DNA of 64,000 nt, taken from positions 1,245,023-1,309,022 of the forward strand of contig VXAI01000035.1 of NCBI GenBank assembly GCA_013399305.1, read 5' to 3'. A program made the translations under genes and the position numbers. Below, in pieces: positions 49,279-61,500 of this stretch. Below the pieces are notes generated by a model. The model saw nothing but the letters and a program-made list of their open reading frames with translations, was not told where the DNA came from and made no database searches. Every line of letters starts with the position of its first letter. The stretch's first letter is position 1. The DNA is from Rostratula benghalensis (Eukaryota > Chordata > Aves > Charadriiformes > Rostratulidae).

Positions 49279-50243
49279 GAGTGGACAGTGCCATGGACTG
49301 AGAATTGGCTGAAGAGCTCAGAGGGTTGTGATCTAGTTGGAGGCCTGGAGCTAGTGGTGTTCCCCAGGGGTCGGTACTGGATCATCTTGTTCAACATATT
49401 CATCAATGACCTGGATGAGGGGACATGGTGTCACCTTATCCAGGTCATTGGATGTCAATGTGTCAAGTTTGCTGATGATACAAAACCGGGAGGAGTGGCT
49501 GACACAGAAGAAGGCTGTGCCGCAATTGAGGAAGATCTGGACAGGCTGAAGAGCTGGGTGGACCTAATTAAATCCAATAAGGACACGTCCAGGGTACTAC
49601 ACCTGGGGAGGAATAACCCTCTGTGGCAGTACAGATCTTAATCTGTACTGTTGGAAAGCAGCTGTGCAGAGAGGGACCTGGGCATCCTGGTGGACAAGAA
49701 GTTGACCGTGAGCCTGCAATGCGCCCTTGTGGAGAAGGCAGCCAATGCCTTAAAAAGAGCATGGCCAGCAGGCTGAAGGAGGTTATCCTTTCCCCTCTAC
49801 TCTGCCCTGTTGAGGCCACATATTGTGTCTAGTTCTGGGCTCTCCTGTTCAAGAAAGACAAGGAACTACTGGAGAGAGTCCAGTGGAAGGCTAAGAAGGT
49901 GTTCGGGAGAGTGGAGCATCTCTCTTATGAGGAAAGGCTGAGAGACCTGAGTCTGTTTAGCCTGGAGAAGACTGAGAGGAGACCTTATTGATACTTAGAA
50001 ATATCTAAAGGGTGTGTGTCAATAGAATGGTGCCAAATCAACATGAGAGGAAGCTTCTTCATGTTGAGGGTGTCAGAGCACTGGACCAGGCTCCCCAGAG
50101 AGGTGGTGGAGTCTCCTTCTCTGGAGATCTTCAAAACTCACCTGGACATGTTCCTGTGTAACCTGTTCTCAGGGAACTTGTTTTGGCAGTGGGGTTGGAC
50201 CTCCAGAGGTCCCTCCCAACCCCTACCATTCTGTGACTCCGAA
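49279..50243 (+). mobile_element. CR1 LINE fragment with reverse-transcriptase FADD motif (longest copy)
   Basis: This is about 965 bp of sense CR1. The frame at 49288-49641 encodes part of the ORF2 reverse transcriptase: the ILFNIFINDLDEG block, then VKFADDTK containing the catalytic FADD pair, then EEDLDRLKSWVDL and VLHLGRNNPL. It then hits stops and shifts frame. Later blocks (RLKEVILSPLL, RGSFFMLRVSEHWTRLPREV, SPSLEIFKTHLDMFLCNL) lie in other frames, so the element is dead. About 25 extra bases sit between the GTGTCACC block and the FADD codons, and a deletion has removed most of the region before MRGSFFM. The 3' end has GGTTGGACCTCCAGAGGTCC and one tail octamer. Confidence 0.94.
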
Positions 50244-50261
50244 TAACCACACGAGCTTTGA

Positions 50262-50333
50262 ACCTGGCAGGGGGATTGGACTGGGTGATCTTTCAAGGTC
50301 CCTTCAATCCCTGATAGTCTGTGATTCTGTGAC
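50262..50333 (+). mobile_element. CR1 LINE 3'-end fragment, tandem to the preceding copy
   Basis: CTGGCAGGGGGATTGGACTG, GGTGATCTTTCAAGGTCCC, TTCAATCCCTGATAGTCTG and TGATTCTGTGA form a second CR1 terminus in the same orientation, starting less than 20 bp after the tail of the copy at 49279-50243. Its wording matches the subfamily of the copy at 1971-2645, not that of its neighbour, so it is a separate insertion. Confidence 0.9.
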
Positions 50334-53300
50334 AACCACTTTGCATCGCAGTTACTTATTGGTTGGGGCCTCATCTTTACTAAGAGTCCAAAGAATAAGT
50401 AAATACATGTGACTGTTCAGGTTTTGTCACATTTAATATTTTGCTTTTCTTGAACTCTTTTTATAATCTAAATCAAAATTTTTCTTTTCAAATGGGTTTT
50501 AGTAGGATATTCCTGAGAAAGATTAATTCTTTCTCATCTCCTTATCAAAACTGGCAGCCCAGAAGTGACGTCGGGAGTATGTGAATTGCAGTATTTGCAA
50601 ACAGACAGGCAGAAGATTTCTCTAGTACAAATGTTAATCTTTATGGGTTTATCTTCATAATTAATTAACCATAACTGTAAATGAAAAATGTTTAGGTTGT
50701 TGTTTTATTTTTTCCTTAGGTGCCCTAAAATACAGTATTTCAAGTAAATTGCCTGTCAATGTCTTCCCAATTTAATTTGTTGTACTTTAATTACTACTCT
50801 TTGGCATCATTACAGTCTTGTTTTCGTTTCTGTCTAAATATAATGTTTCTGCAGCACTTCTCCAGCAGTTGCAGGTAGAGAGGGGTAACAGTGATGCAGA
50901 ACAGAAAGTGATGATGCACACGCAGTCTGACAAGGATGAGGGGCAATGCTTATAGTGTAGCTGATGGAAAAGAGCCAAAGTTTAGCTTTTGTGAATTACT
51001 GCTGGAAGTGTTTTGTAATCATGGAACAAAATGTCATATGGTTATTGAGTTCAGCATGTAAAACAGTGGCCAGTCACCGATCAGATCAGTGGATTTGTTT
51101 CAAGTGTGGAAATAGATTCTTTCCCTGACTTGTCAGGAGCTTCAGTGAACTGTACTGGTTAGCCCTCTCCTGATTTTTTTAATTATCTTGGGTTTTTTGG
51201 ACCTCCTATGGCTGGGGTTTTCTCAGTGATGCTGGTTTACGGTGGTGTCCTGGGAGGTGTTGCTGGCCAAGTGCAAGGATTGTTTAACTGCATCCTAGAG
51301 GTTTTCTGCAATTCTGGCTTGCCCTCATCTCTTCTGTTATTGCTTCCCTTATTTACCCATAAATCCTGACACCGTGAGCTTCCTCACAGTCCTGCCCATG
51401 CTTACATCTTTGCTAACAACAGTCTGAGATTTGCTTGAAAAACCTTATTCTATGCCTGTTCTTTCATAATACACTTTCCATGCAGGTTTCCAGAATTAAC
51501 CTGTTTAAAATAAGCATCCTTTTGCTACTGTGAAATTGAAAATAACCCAATAAAAATGGTTTCTCTTTTTTTTTTTTTTGAACTCAGGCTGAGGTTAATT
51601 TCGGGGCATGGCTTAAAAAGAGCTACGCTTTTATAGCAACTTAAAGTGTGGCTTTATATAATCTTCCCTTGCCTTTGCACATTGTCTAGGAAACCAAAGG
51701 AAGGTTTGTAGGCGTCTAATAATGCTGTGCTTTGTCAGATGTTACATATTTGTGTGGTTGTGGAGTTCTAATGTACTTGGGCTCAATATAGGAAAGGGAA
51801 CCAGTGAGAAGGTCTGGTTAGGATTGAGGGCTGTATGCACCAAGTGGCTGCAAAGCTGTGTTACACTCTCATGTGGTGACACTGAACTAGAAAACCCCAC
51901 TTTTTTTTGCTTCCCTTTGCAGTTAAAGAATCAAAATATAGAACACGGAGATCAGAGTTAGAGAAAAAAATCAGATTTGGCACAAATAGCAAGTACATAA
52001 AATCCAGGTGATTGAATCCAGGGGATTCTCACCTGTCTCTTTTAATGAGCTCAGGGTAGTTTCATCTCCATTAAAGTCGTAGTTTGAAATCGTGACTCGT
52101 GATGTTGGTGTTTTTCCATTCCTTGTGGGTAAAATAATGTATGCAGAATTGGTTTAGTTCTCCCTCTTGTAGTAAATTATGATCCGGTGGAGAATGTTGA
52201 AGGGGCACAAAAATGGCCCATTTTTACAGCAAGCTCTGCTATAAGCAAAGAGGATGAGGAAGTTTCAGGGTAACCTTTAGTGCGAAGGAGGATAATGTAG
52301 CGACCAGTTGGGGCACAGGAGGGATGATCATTCAGATGCCACCAGGAGAAAGGACACACTGTGATAATGCATTGGCAAACCAAGAACACTCCAGTTGATG
52401 GTAACCAGTGCTACAGCAGCTTCCCATCCTTGCACGTTTTGCATGCAGGGTATAGGCAGGGATTTTGCCATTAATTTATTTCAGAGAAAAATGAAAATAA
52501 GGCATTTTCTGTAGAGCGGAAAGGAAGAGCTGCTAAATATCAAGTCTAACTTGATACATTTAGAAAGTATTTTTGAGAACCTGCTTTACAAGAAGTTGGT
52601 AATGCTAATGTGCGGTTTGAGCTTTCCACTGCTGGAGATGTTTATGGCATGTTTGAACACAAAATTAGTAGAGATGCTGTACACATTTATAAATACTGTC
52701 TGTGGAGGTGGAGCTCTGTCTTTTTTATCCTACATCTCAAAGTATTACACAAACCTTAAAACTAAGTGAAGACAAGATTCACAGAATGCTGCCTGGAAGT
52801 GACGGGTGCGCTCAGCCTATTGTGAACTGTGCTTTTTAAAATTTTATTTTACAGTGACTTTTTAAAAATCAAATTGAACCTGCATACATCAGTGATGGGC
52901 AATGAATGCAAAAATAATAAAGCAATCAGCCACCACTGCAATGCCGCCACCTCTCAAGAAATGACAGCAATTTACCATATGCCACAGCGCATTACGGTAT
53001 CATCCCTCATTTTAATATTTGATTTCGAAGATTCACGTTTCTGATATTTATGACAGATGTAAATCTTGAAAATCCAGAGATGTAAAATTATGGACTCGTT
53101 GCCCAGAGTTAGGCTTTTGTGCTTCTTTGCTACTAAACAGCTTCAGAGTTAAAGGAAAAAAGATTCTTCTGTCTGAACGTGAGTCTTCCCAGATGTGAAT
53201 GTCTTTAGGTGGTTTCTCTGATGATATGTTACCAAGTTCTGTGGTTTATCCTATATATCAGTGGAGAGTAGATACCCTGCATTGATTTTACAAAAGAAAA

Positions 53301-54818
53301 TGCTGTTTTTTCTGTATTAAATGGTTCCAACAAAACTACCTGCTTGTAAAGCATTTTATCCTCTGCGGAGGCATCACTCTTAGGTGTTCGTGTGTTGCTG
53401 GCTTGAAGAGCTCCAGGACTGGAGAAGCTGTATCTGTTTCCATGGAAGAACTCACTGCTAACGGGTCTGAATGAAATGAGATTTTAATTTCCAACCCCCA
53501 ACAGGAGTTAAAAGCTGAATTTTTTATCTCGCTATCACTCAGCATCACTTTTGTGAAAAAGATGGGAAGTGGGGTACAAGCCCCAGAGGTGACAGCTTCA
53601 GCACGGTGGTGCCGTGGTTGGTTCTGCCACTGAACAGCCACAAGAGCTAAAGGCATTGGGGTAGTGAGTTCTACATCCCATTAGTACGTCTGCTTTATCA
53701 ATACTCTGTCAGAGTATTAGTTGTGAAAGGTGTTATTACTTCACAAGACTTTTTTTTTGTGAGCAGTCCGACAGAGAGGGTGGAAACGCTCAGCCTAATT
53801 AAGCTCTAGCAGTGCTCCCTGCAAACTTGGGAATGCTTCACTTGGAGCGGAAATGACTTGTAGGCGATTAAAAAAGACAACCATGTGCTTTGTATGAAAC
53901 CAATCAAAATTAAGAAAGATGTGCCCTTTTAACGTTCACCTGGATTTAACTATGCCTGTGTTGGTAGGAGCTGAATGCTTAACCTCTATTTTTGAATTTC
54001 TTCTCCGCACTCTTCTACCTTGTCCGTCGTTGGGTTTCTTTTTTTTTAATAAAGAATAGGCTTTTCTCTGTCAAGTGAGCAATTTGTATTGTAGATTAGA
54101 CATTAAAACGTTTCAGTTGGGCTGAGTCGGTTGCTGCTGAAACTCAGAAGTGCAGGAATGGATTAAGATCAGACAGAGCTGCACAAAGTTGGCCGTCAGC
54201 TACACTCAGACTTCTGACGGGAGATGTAAATTATACTCTGCTGCAGCTCTCTTAGTTAGTTGATCTATGGAGTGAAATTGAACCTGACTACCCAGGCGGC
54301 TGTTCATCTTTCTTCTTGATTGAGAAAAAAGGTGTTAGCAGCACCAAACAGCAAGTACCAGTGTTGAGGGAAAAGGCTTAGGCTGGGGGAAACGGGGGGG
54401 GTACCGCTGACAGCCTTCGGGAGATGGGGAGTGATGGAGGTGCCAGCCTTCCCTCACCTCTGCTGCTCTGCAAGGGGAATGGGGAAGCTTAAAAAAAGAG
54501 TAAGAAGTAATAGAATGGCAAAGAAAAGAAAAATAACTCAGAATTAAAAAAAAACAAACAAACAACAACCCAGGCCCACCCAGAAGTCAAAGCAGAATTG
54601 TAACTTTCTCATTTAAGTGTGACTGCAATTAATAAATATATGTATGAAGTACTTAGAAAGTCAGTATGAAGTCATTCTCAAATATAATTTTTCATTTAAG
54701 CATTCCAGTGCTTTTGCTTTTCTCTGTGTTAGGAGAATGAGGATATGGTTATGTAGAGTAATTTCAGGTGTTACATTTGCTTTCTAGTGTGCTGTAAAAT
54801 TTATTCTTGAAACATCAA
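50334..54818. other. DAB1 intron, unique sequence
   Basis: No repeat or exon recognised except a T run at 51566-51579. The part at 52790-53050 and that at 53690-54260 have the mixed composition often seen in conserved noncoding DNA, but nothing specific can be claimed. Confidence 0.5.
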
Positions 54819-54862
54819 TCTCTAAGGTCCCTTCCAACCCAAATCGTTCTATGATTCTACGA
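54819..54862 (+). mobile_element. CR1 LINE 3'-end remnant
   Basis: Only the last 44 bp of a CR1 remain: TCTCTAAGGTCCCTTCCAAC, CCAAATCGTTCTATG and ATTCTACG. The tail octamers are intact enough for the orientation to be clear. Confidence 0.82.
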
Positions 54863-55971
54863 TTTGTTCCCAAAGCAGATCTTGCAAATCTGTTCTTTTG
54901 GTTGTTGCTTGTCCAGGTCATGAACTGACCAGAATTGGGGGGAAAAAGAGAATGTGAGTAATTCTGGGTCAGCTGAGTCTTACTTTCTCTTATGTGCATT
55001 GTTTGGCATCTAATGATGGGATTGAACTGGTGTTGCACCTTTTATCTCAGTGGAGACCTTCAGGACCTTTATTTGAATCTTTCCCCTCTTTCTGGCTCCT
55101 GATCTTTATAGAATCTATGGGAACTTGTTATCTGTCATATTTTATTGAATTTGATTGCAGTTAGTAGTTCAAATCATTTGAACAAGGAGAGACGGAAGTT
55201 TGGGCATCATGTCTCTCTAGGAAACAAAGCTATAAAACAAACATGGAAAAGAGATGACTAAGGAAAAAAGCAAAAAATCGATCCAACAATGAAGTCCTTT
55301 GCCTTGTAAACTGCCAGCTTAATAGAGGAAATAAGGTATTGATGGTGCTCAGGGATGAACAGCCATGGACATACATTTCTCCTCTACAGGAGAGCAATGA
55401 AGGTTTTAGGTTAGAAGACAAACCACAATGACAGTACTTAAAGGTACTCCGGGGAGCTCTCCTTTACGTAGGGCAAAACACGTAACTATATGTTTACTTT
55501 TACATCTAGCTATTACTTTACATTTGAGTCAGCACTGTGCCTGGGTAAATCATGGTGAACAATTACTATTAAGAAAGTAAAATGATAAATACTGTACTTC
55601 TTTTGGCTCGGCTGATTTCTGTGCAGTTCAGTGAGATAATCCTCAGCTTGGATGTTATTTTTCACCTGAAAGAAGCACAGCTGCCAACTGATGCCAGGGA
55701 ATAGAAAGAATATCTCTAGAATTGATGACTCCACAGAAAGGTTGCAGGAGGAAGGCTGAAAATGAAAGCTGTAAACTTTTTGACTCAAGTCATGGATGTT
55801 ACTAAGTTTGCAGTCTTCAAATAAAAACATCTTGGCTGTATAGGTCCTTCTAGGAATTTATATATTAGGCTTCCTGGCAGCTGGGAGTGGTGGATAAATT
55901 GCAAATGCTTCCATTTATCATTTAAAAACATTACCTTACTACAAAGAAATTAAGTGGTAGTAGAAAATGAA

Positions 55972-56156
55972 TTTCACAGAGTCATGGGGCTTAAAAGTCC
56001 TTGAAAAATCACAGAAGTAAGATCTGGACCATGCCAGGTGGAGGTTTGTCTAAGCTGCTCTTACAAAAACTTTAAGAAGTATATTTTCTCTAGGTGGGTG
56101 TTCCTGTGGTCCAAGTGCAGGACAGAAAGTTTTCCTTAATCTGCCTTGTAAATTTA
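55972..56156 (-). mobile_element. Old, strongly diverged CR1-like fragment
   Basis: The stretch begins TTTCACAGAGTCATGGGGC and continues with spaced matches to the complement of a CR1 3' region: AAAAGTCCTTGAAAAATCA, CTAAGCTGCTCTTACAAAAA and GACAGAAAGTTTTCCTTAAT. The order and spacing fit a CR1, but divergence is high and the middle is hard to align by eye. It would be one of the oldest copies here. Confidence 0.55.
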
Positions 56157-58202
56157 GGTGGTTTCTTTCTTGTTTTTTTCCTTCTGTGCAGAGAGAAGTT
56201 AATTACCTGCCTCTTATTGTTGAGAATATCATATTATGTCTAGAGAGTGGAATAAATAAAAAAACCCAAACAAACCCTCCAAAAGTTCTATAAAGACATT
56301 ATGTTCCTGGCAAGTATAGTCAAAGAAATGGTAGATAAGGAAAGACATGAGAGAAGCTGGATAAAATTAGAATGCTTAGTGCAGAGAGTTGGCAGAGGTA
56401 AATCAGATGCTTCATGCAAATAGGTCAAACGAAGTAAAACCTCAAGAACAATAAGTTTTATGTTTTAATTGGTATATTCATATTCCATATTGGCATATGG
56501 AACTCTCCACTGAAAGATCTAAGTACTGAAAAAATTTCTTTAAATAACGGATGGTTATTCTGATACCTGGATAGCCCAATTTTTGTTAAAAAACCCACAA
56601 TAATGATTCAGGGAACAAAATCATGTCCGGTCACATCCAGAGGCTTTCTGATAATGGGTTTTGCAAGTCTTCTGACTGAATTGAGAGACAAGAGACTTGC
56701 GTGTTAGCCAGTGAGGCAAGAAGTCAGAGATAGGGCAGCTGTAAATGTTTACCTGCTGTGCCTCATTTAAATGTTAAATATTACTCTGTGAATCAGCCAG
56801 CGTGTGGGAAAAGGTCACCTCTGCCTTTTCATGCTGTGGGTAGGTTGCCTGCTCAGGAGCAGCAAAGATTGGAGTCAAAGGATTAAAGTTGCTGATGAGA
56901 AGCAGAAGCCTGTGGTGAATGGGAATCCTTGGCCCGTGGGTGAGAAGCTCAGCCCGGCGCTCTGCAGCCTTTCCACTCTGATCCTCCCCTTGAGCCTTCT
57001 GCGAGGAGAGGAAACAGCCAAAGGCAGCACACAGTTCATGTTTTTCCAAGTGCTACTTCCACATTGCAAGTTGTTTTAAATCAGGTGTCAATCCCCACAT
57101 CGGAGTTTCTGTGGTTGTTACCAAAAGTCATTAAGACTTCTATTTGGAAAAAAAAAACCAAACCCCAAACCAAAAAACAAAACAGGTATCGTATCTCAGT
57201 GCTCCTACACCTTAAAGCAAGCACGTGTGACTTCTTTCAAGTGTCTCATTACTGCTCTCTTCTCCTCTGCTGTCATTTTCATTAGCCAGCATTGTTGGAG
57301 GGAAGCTCTCCAACGCTGGGCTCTGATTTCAGCACCCGCTCGGCACCATCGTGACGGGAGGCTGGGGGGAAAGCATTGAAAGGAGCCTCAGAAATCAGAC
57401 AGGGTCTAACACTGAGACCACAGGTGCATTACGACTTCCAGTAGTTAATCCTCGTTAGTCAATAGCTCCGCACAGAATTGCTATTAATAAGCTGGGCTGG
57501 AAACCTTATTTGTCAACAGAGATGTGCCAAACAGGTAAACTAGTCCTTCAAAGAGCTTGCCTGTGTGCACAGGATTTTCTCCTGTGCTTGTGTGGCTGCA
57601 CAAAAAAAAGCATTTGAACCGAAGAGAGAGAGGGTGAAATTCAGTTGTCCATCTACAGCGTTTGTTCTCCCATTTTTTTTCCAGTGTTATTCAAAGGATG
57701 AGCTCGTAGAGGATAATAATGAGCCGCCTAGCCTTGCTGGGAGCAGATGCCCTTGTATAAATGAGTGCCTATTTCTGCTGCTTTTTTAAGTCAGGAATTT
57801 TGAAATGACAGCACTAACGCAAACAGTATTAAAGTCTGCTTTTTTCTTCTCCTGTGGTGGTACGTTTATTTAAGATCCAGTGTTCATCATTTTAATTATA
57901 GGTAAGGTCAAGAGGTGATGGTGAGGAAAAGATTATGTAAAGATCTAGGCTGCAGATTCAGATTCAAGGTAAAAAAGCTTCATTCCTGCAAGGTGTTTTA
58001 GCAAAAGCCCCAAACTGACTCCTCCTCATGTGACAGACCAGCCTGGAGAGGTTGTCACCACCCTGGGATTTCTCTGGGCTGTAATTGGAGAAAATTGGGC
58101 TAATCCTATTTTGTGGACTGAGCTAGAATGGCACACGTAGCACTGAGTCTGGGGCTGTCGTAGTTATTGGGACCTCCATAAGCTTTAGTGATTGATACTT
58201 GA
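56157..58202. other. DAB1 intron, unique sequence
   Basis: No exon or mobile element recognised. An A/C-rich simple patch (AAAACCAAACCCCAAACC) lies near 57155-57185. Confidence 0.55.
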
Positions 58203-58279
58203 CTGCTCCATCTGTGGAGGTCAGGTTGGATGGGGCTTTGAGTCTAGTGGAAGTTGTCCCTGCTCACAGGCTCTGGGGT
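58203..58279 (+). mobile_element. Diverged CR1 LINE fragment
   Basis: CTGCTCCATCTGTGGAGGTC, AGGTTGGATGGGGCTTTGAG and TCTAGTGGAAGTTGTCCCTG match the sense CR1 block that normally reads CATCCCTGGAGGTGTTCAAG through GTGTCCCTGCCC. Several small deletions are present. The terminal ~40 bp and the tail are not recognisable. Confidence 0.75.
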
Positions 58280-58418
58280 CAGTATTCAATATTTAGCCAT
58301 CACAAAGCAAAATAACACTCTACATTTTTATTTTTTTTTTAAATATTGAATACATCTTAGTTTTCAGCAAATGTTTCCTTTTTTCGTTTACCTGGAGAAA
58401 ATGAGAACTAATCTCACG

Positions 58419-58515
58419 CACAGAATCACACAGAATATAAGGGATTGGAAGGGACCTTGAAAGATCATCTGGTCCAATCCCCCTGCTAGAGCAGGAACAC
58501 CTACATCAGGTCACA
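58419..58515 (-). mobile_element. CR1 LINE 3'-end fragment
   Basis: CACAGAATCACACAGAATAT, AAGGGATTGGAAGGGACC, TTGAAAGATCATCTGGTCC and GAGCAGGAACACCTACATC form the complement of the same CR1 subfamily as the copies at 1971-2645 and 41622-42000. It is truncated after about 97 bp, within the 3' noncoding end, so no ORF2 sequence remains. Confidence 0.9.
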
Positions 58516-61500
58516 AACCTGATCTAATCTCATCTGACCAGGTACTAGAGAGCTCTTGGTGCTGCATGTGCCTGACTTCAGTGGAAGGGGAGGGAATTGG
58601 CCTGTGATAAGATAACAACCTAAAATATCTCTGTTTTCCTTCCACACCTCCCTCTAATTTACCTTCCAGTTGAGGAAAAGGAAGTCTAAACGTAAATAAA
58701 TAAACTCTTTCTAGTGTTTGTTCCTTCCTGGAACAGGCAGACAGGAGATAGCAGACATATTTGCTGTACAGACAGGAAAAAAACCCATTGGTTTTGTAGC
58801 CTGTTACTTCACATTTCTAAGGACCCTGGTTATCCTTTAAATGATCAAAGAGGAGGTGACCATATTTAGGGGATATTTAGTTGTAGTAATCTGATTGTTA
58901 ATGGGGGTTTTGGGTTGATTTGTTGGGGCACGTGGCCTAAAGTTCCAGTCTCAGTGTCCCCTGTTGAAAAAAGTTTTGGAAGCCTGGCATGAAATCTGAG
59001 GTCCAGCAGAAGACATTTGCATCTGCTGTTGTTTCAACCGAGTGGATTCGTAGTGGAAAGCGGGGTAACATCTGGGTTCTCGTGGGTGAGAAGGTGACTA
59101 ACTGTTAGGTGTAAGAACCCGGAGAGCTGCAGCCACTGGAAACCCTGTGTTGATGTGAGGTGCTCTGGTGGGTGCTCTCCTCCTTCCCAGTCCTGGGGGC
59201 AAGATGTGCTGCACCACAAAAACTGCTGGCTACTGGCAGGTAGGCAACAGGGGAGGCCATTTGAAGAAGGCTTAAATTAAGCTCAGTCAGGCACGGCAGC
59301 CCTGAGCTGAAGGACCAGATTCTGTGATGGGACACATGCCCTGAATTTCTATATCCGCTCACAGGGTTTGAGAAATGCTGGCATCAAAAACGTGAGCAGA
59401 AAGCCTTCTTTTCATCCCTCCTGCGTTTAATTTTTGACAGTCTTTTCTCCCCTCTTTTATTATTATCAGCTGTTTCTTTTTATCTTTGAAGAAATTTTCA
59501 CGGTATTTAAAATCTCCAGACCTAAACCACGTGTAGATGTAATTATATCACTTTGTATTTAACTTAATCTTGCTAGTTGTTATCCATACAGTATTAGGCA
59601 TGACACATTCTCCTGGGCAAGGTTGTTAAGTGATGTATTTTCATGAAGGAAGGGGGGGAAAAAGAATGAACATTTTGAATAGAGTAAGTGGAATTACTTC
59701 AATAAGAGTAGGCAGGTTCAGTGTTTAATACGATAACCCCCTGTTCTTTGAAATTGTTTTAGGGTCCTTCCAGTCTTTTACCATCTCAAGACAGGAGGGA
59801 ATTAAGGAGACCAAAGAAAGTCCCTTGACATTTTCATGTGCTGAAGTACCAGGCAGGCAATACTGCTTTATACAATGCCATCTTCCTGTGTAGAACAATT
59901 AGTGCTAATATGGTAATGATAATTGTTTCTGTAAATTATTCTTAATTAACTATTTATGTAATAAGGTACTTAAGAATCTGTATTTAACAATTTTGAGGGC
60001 GCTTTTCCCTTGCTAATTGGTTTCCCTGTATATTTCTTTCCTGTGCTAGTGACTGTCTTCTGTTTGGTATTAACTGTGCGACATCCAGGCTTAAAATTTG
60101 GTATAGATGATCCTTAATTAACAGAAAATGGTGCATAAATGATCTAGTAACAGGTGGGTTCCTTCCTTTAGCAGTGCTGTAATTGCCAATTGCTGTTTTT
60201 TCAGTGAAATAATGAAACTCTTAATATAGCTCTCACCTTGTGGGGCCACCGGTTCTACCCAGTATTGTCACCTGGCAGCTTTCAGCAGGTGACAATATGC
60301 CCCTCTGCCTTTCAGATGTTAAACTTTATTCTGTGCCAGATGTGCAAGTGCCTTTTGGGGAGTCTTCCATATCCAACTGGCACCGCCGAGTCGACAGTAG
60401 AAAGGGGGAAAGTGTTTAAAACAAAAGCTTCTGGGCACCAGTTTACCTGGGTGTTCATAAGCAGGGAAGAGAGTAACAACCGGAGGGTCTCCTGCCTCGT
60501 TTGATGTTGCTTAATATATTTTGAAGGGGTATTGAAGCAAGGGAAGGGAGCAGGAAGAGCCTGCTACATCACACACTCTTTAATTAGCTCCCGTTGTTCT
60601 GGTCTGGAGTTTTTTCATCGTGAAAATGTCACCTGCTGCCCCGCTTGTTCCCCATTTTTTTTTTTTTCAGTTATGTATGTGTGAAGCATATACCAATATT
60701 TTATGTACATAATTGGCTTAGATTTCTGTATACTGCCTAATACAAAGTGCACGTTCTCTTTTTTTTTTACGGTGGTTTATGTTTATTGCACTCACTACAC
60801 TGTTTTATGCGCACAGTGTGCTTATTGAATGAGTGGTGTAGTCAGAGGGATGTTAGATTCCATTCTTAGCATCATTAGTGCTGTTTTCCTCACCGATTTT
60901 CATCAAGCTATAGTTTAATTTAATTCACTTGGTTATTTTGCAAAGCATTTCCTATCTGTTGGATTTCCCTTCTGTTGCTTTTAAACCCACCAGTGTCTCA
61001 AAAAACTGAGAACCTAAGTATTTTTAGCTTTGTTTTTCCTTTTTTCTTTGACATGCTCTGAGCATCCCAGGATTTCTGTAATACAGCCAATCAGTTGAAG
61101 CCAAATACTGATAGCTTTACAAGTTAATTAGCACCTCAGTTCATCAGCAGGCATGCTCAAATTAATACCAGAGTAAGCATATCAGAACCTCATCTTCCAT
61201 TTGCATTTAGTGAAGGTGATTTTGCAATATGTTAATTTGTATTGTGTGTAGAGTGTATTTAATTTTCTGTGTGTTTTTTTTTGTGGTGGTGGTGGTTTGG
61301 GATTATTTTTTTCCCTGACCTATTTAAACCCAGGGTCTAAATGTTACAGGAATTGGCTTGTTTCATTTCGTGTAAAAAATATGGAAAAATCAGTCAATTG
61401 TTAGGATTAATTCTGATTAAGCAACACTGACAAATATTTCTCTAGTCACTCATTTGGAAAGGAGGTATTTCTTTGACTGTTGTGGCTGCTTTTGAAGTAT

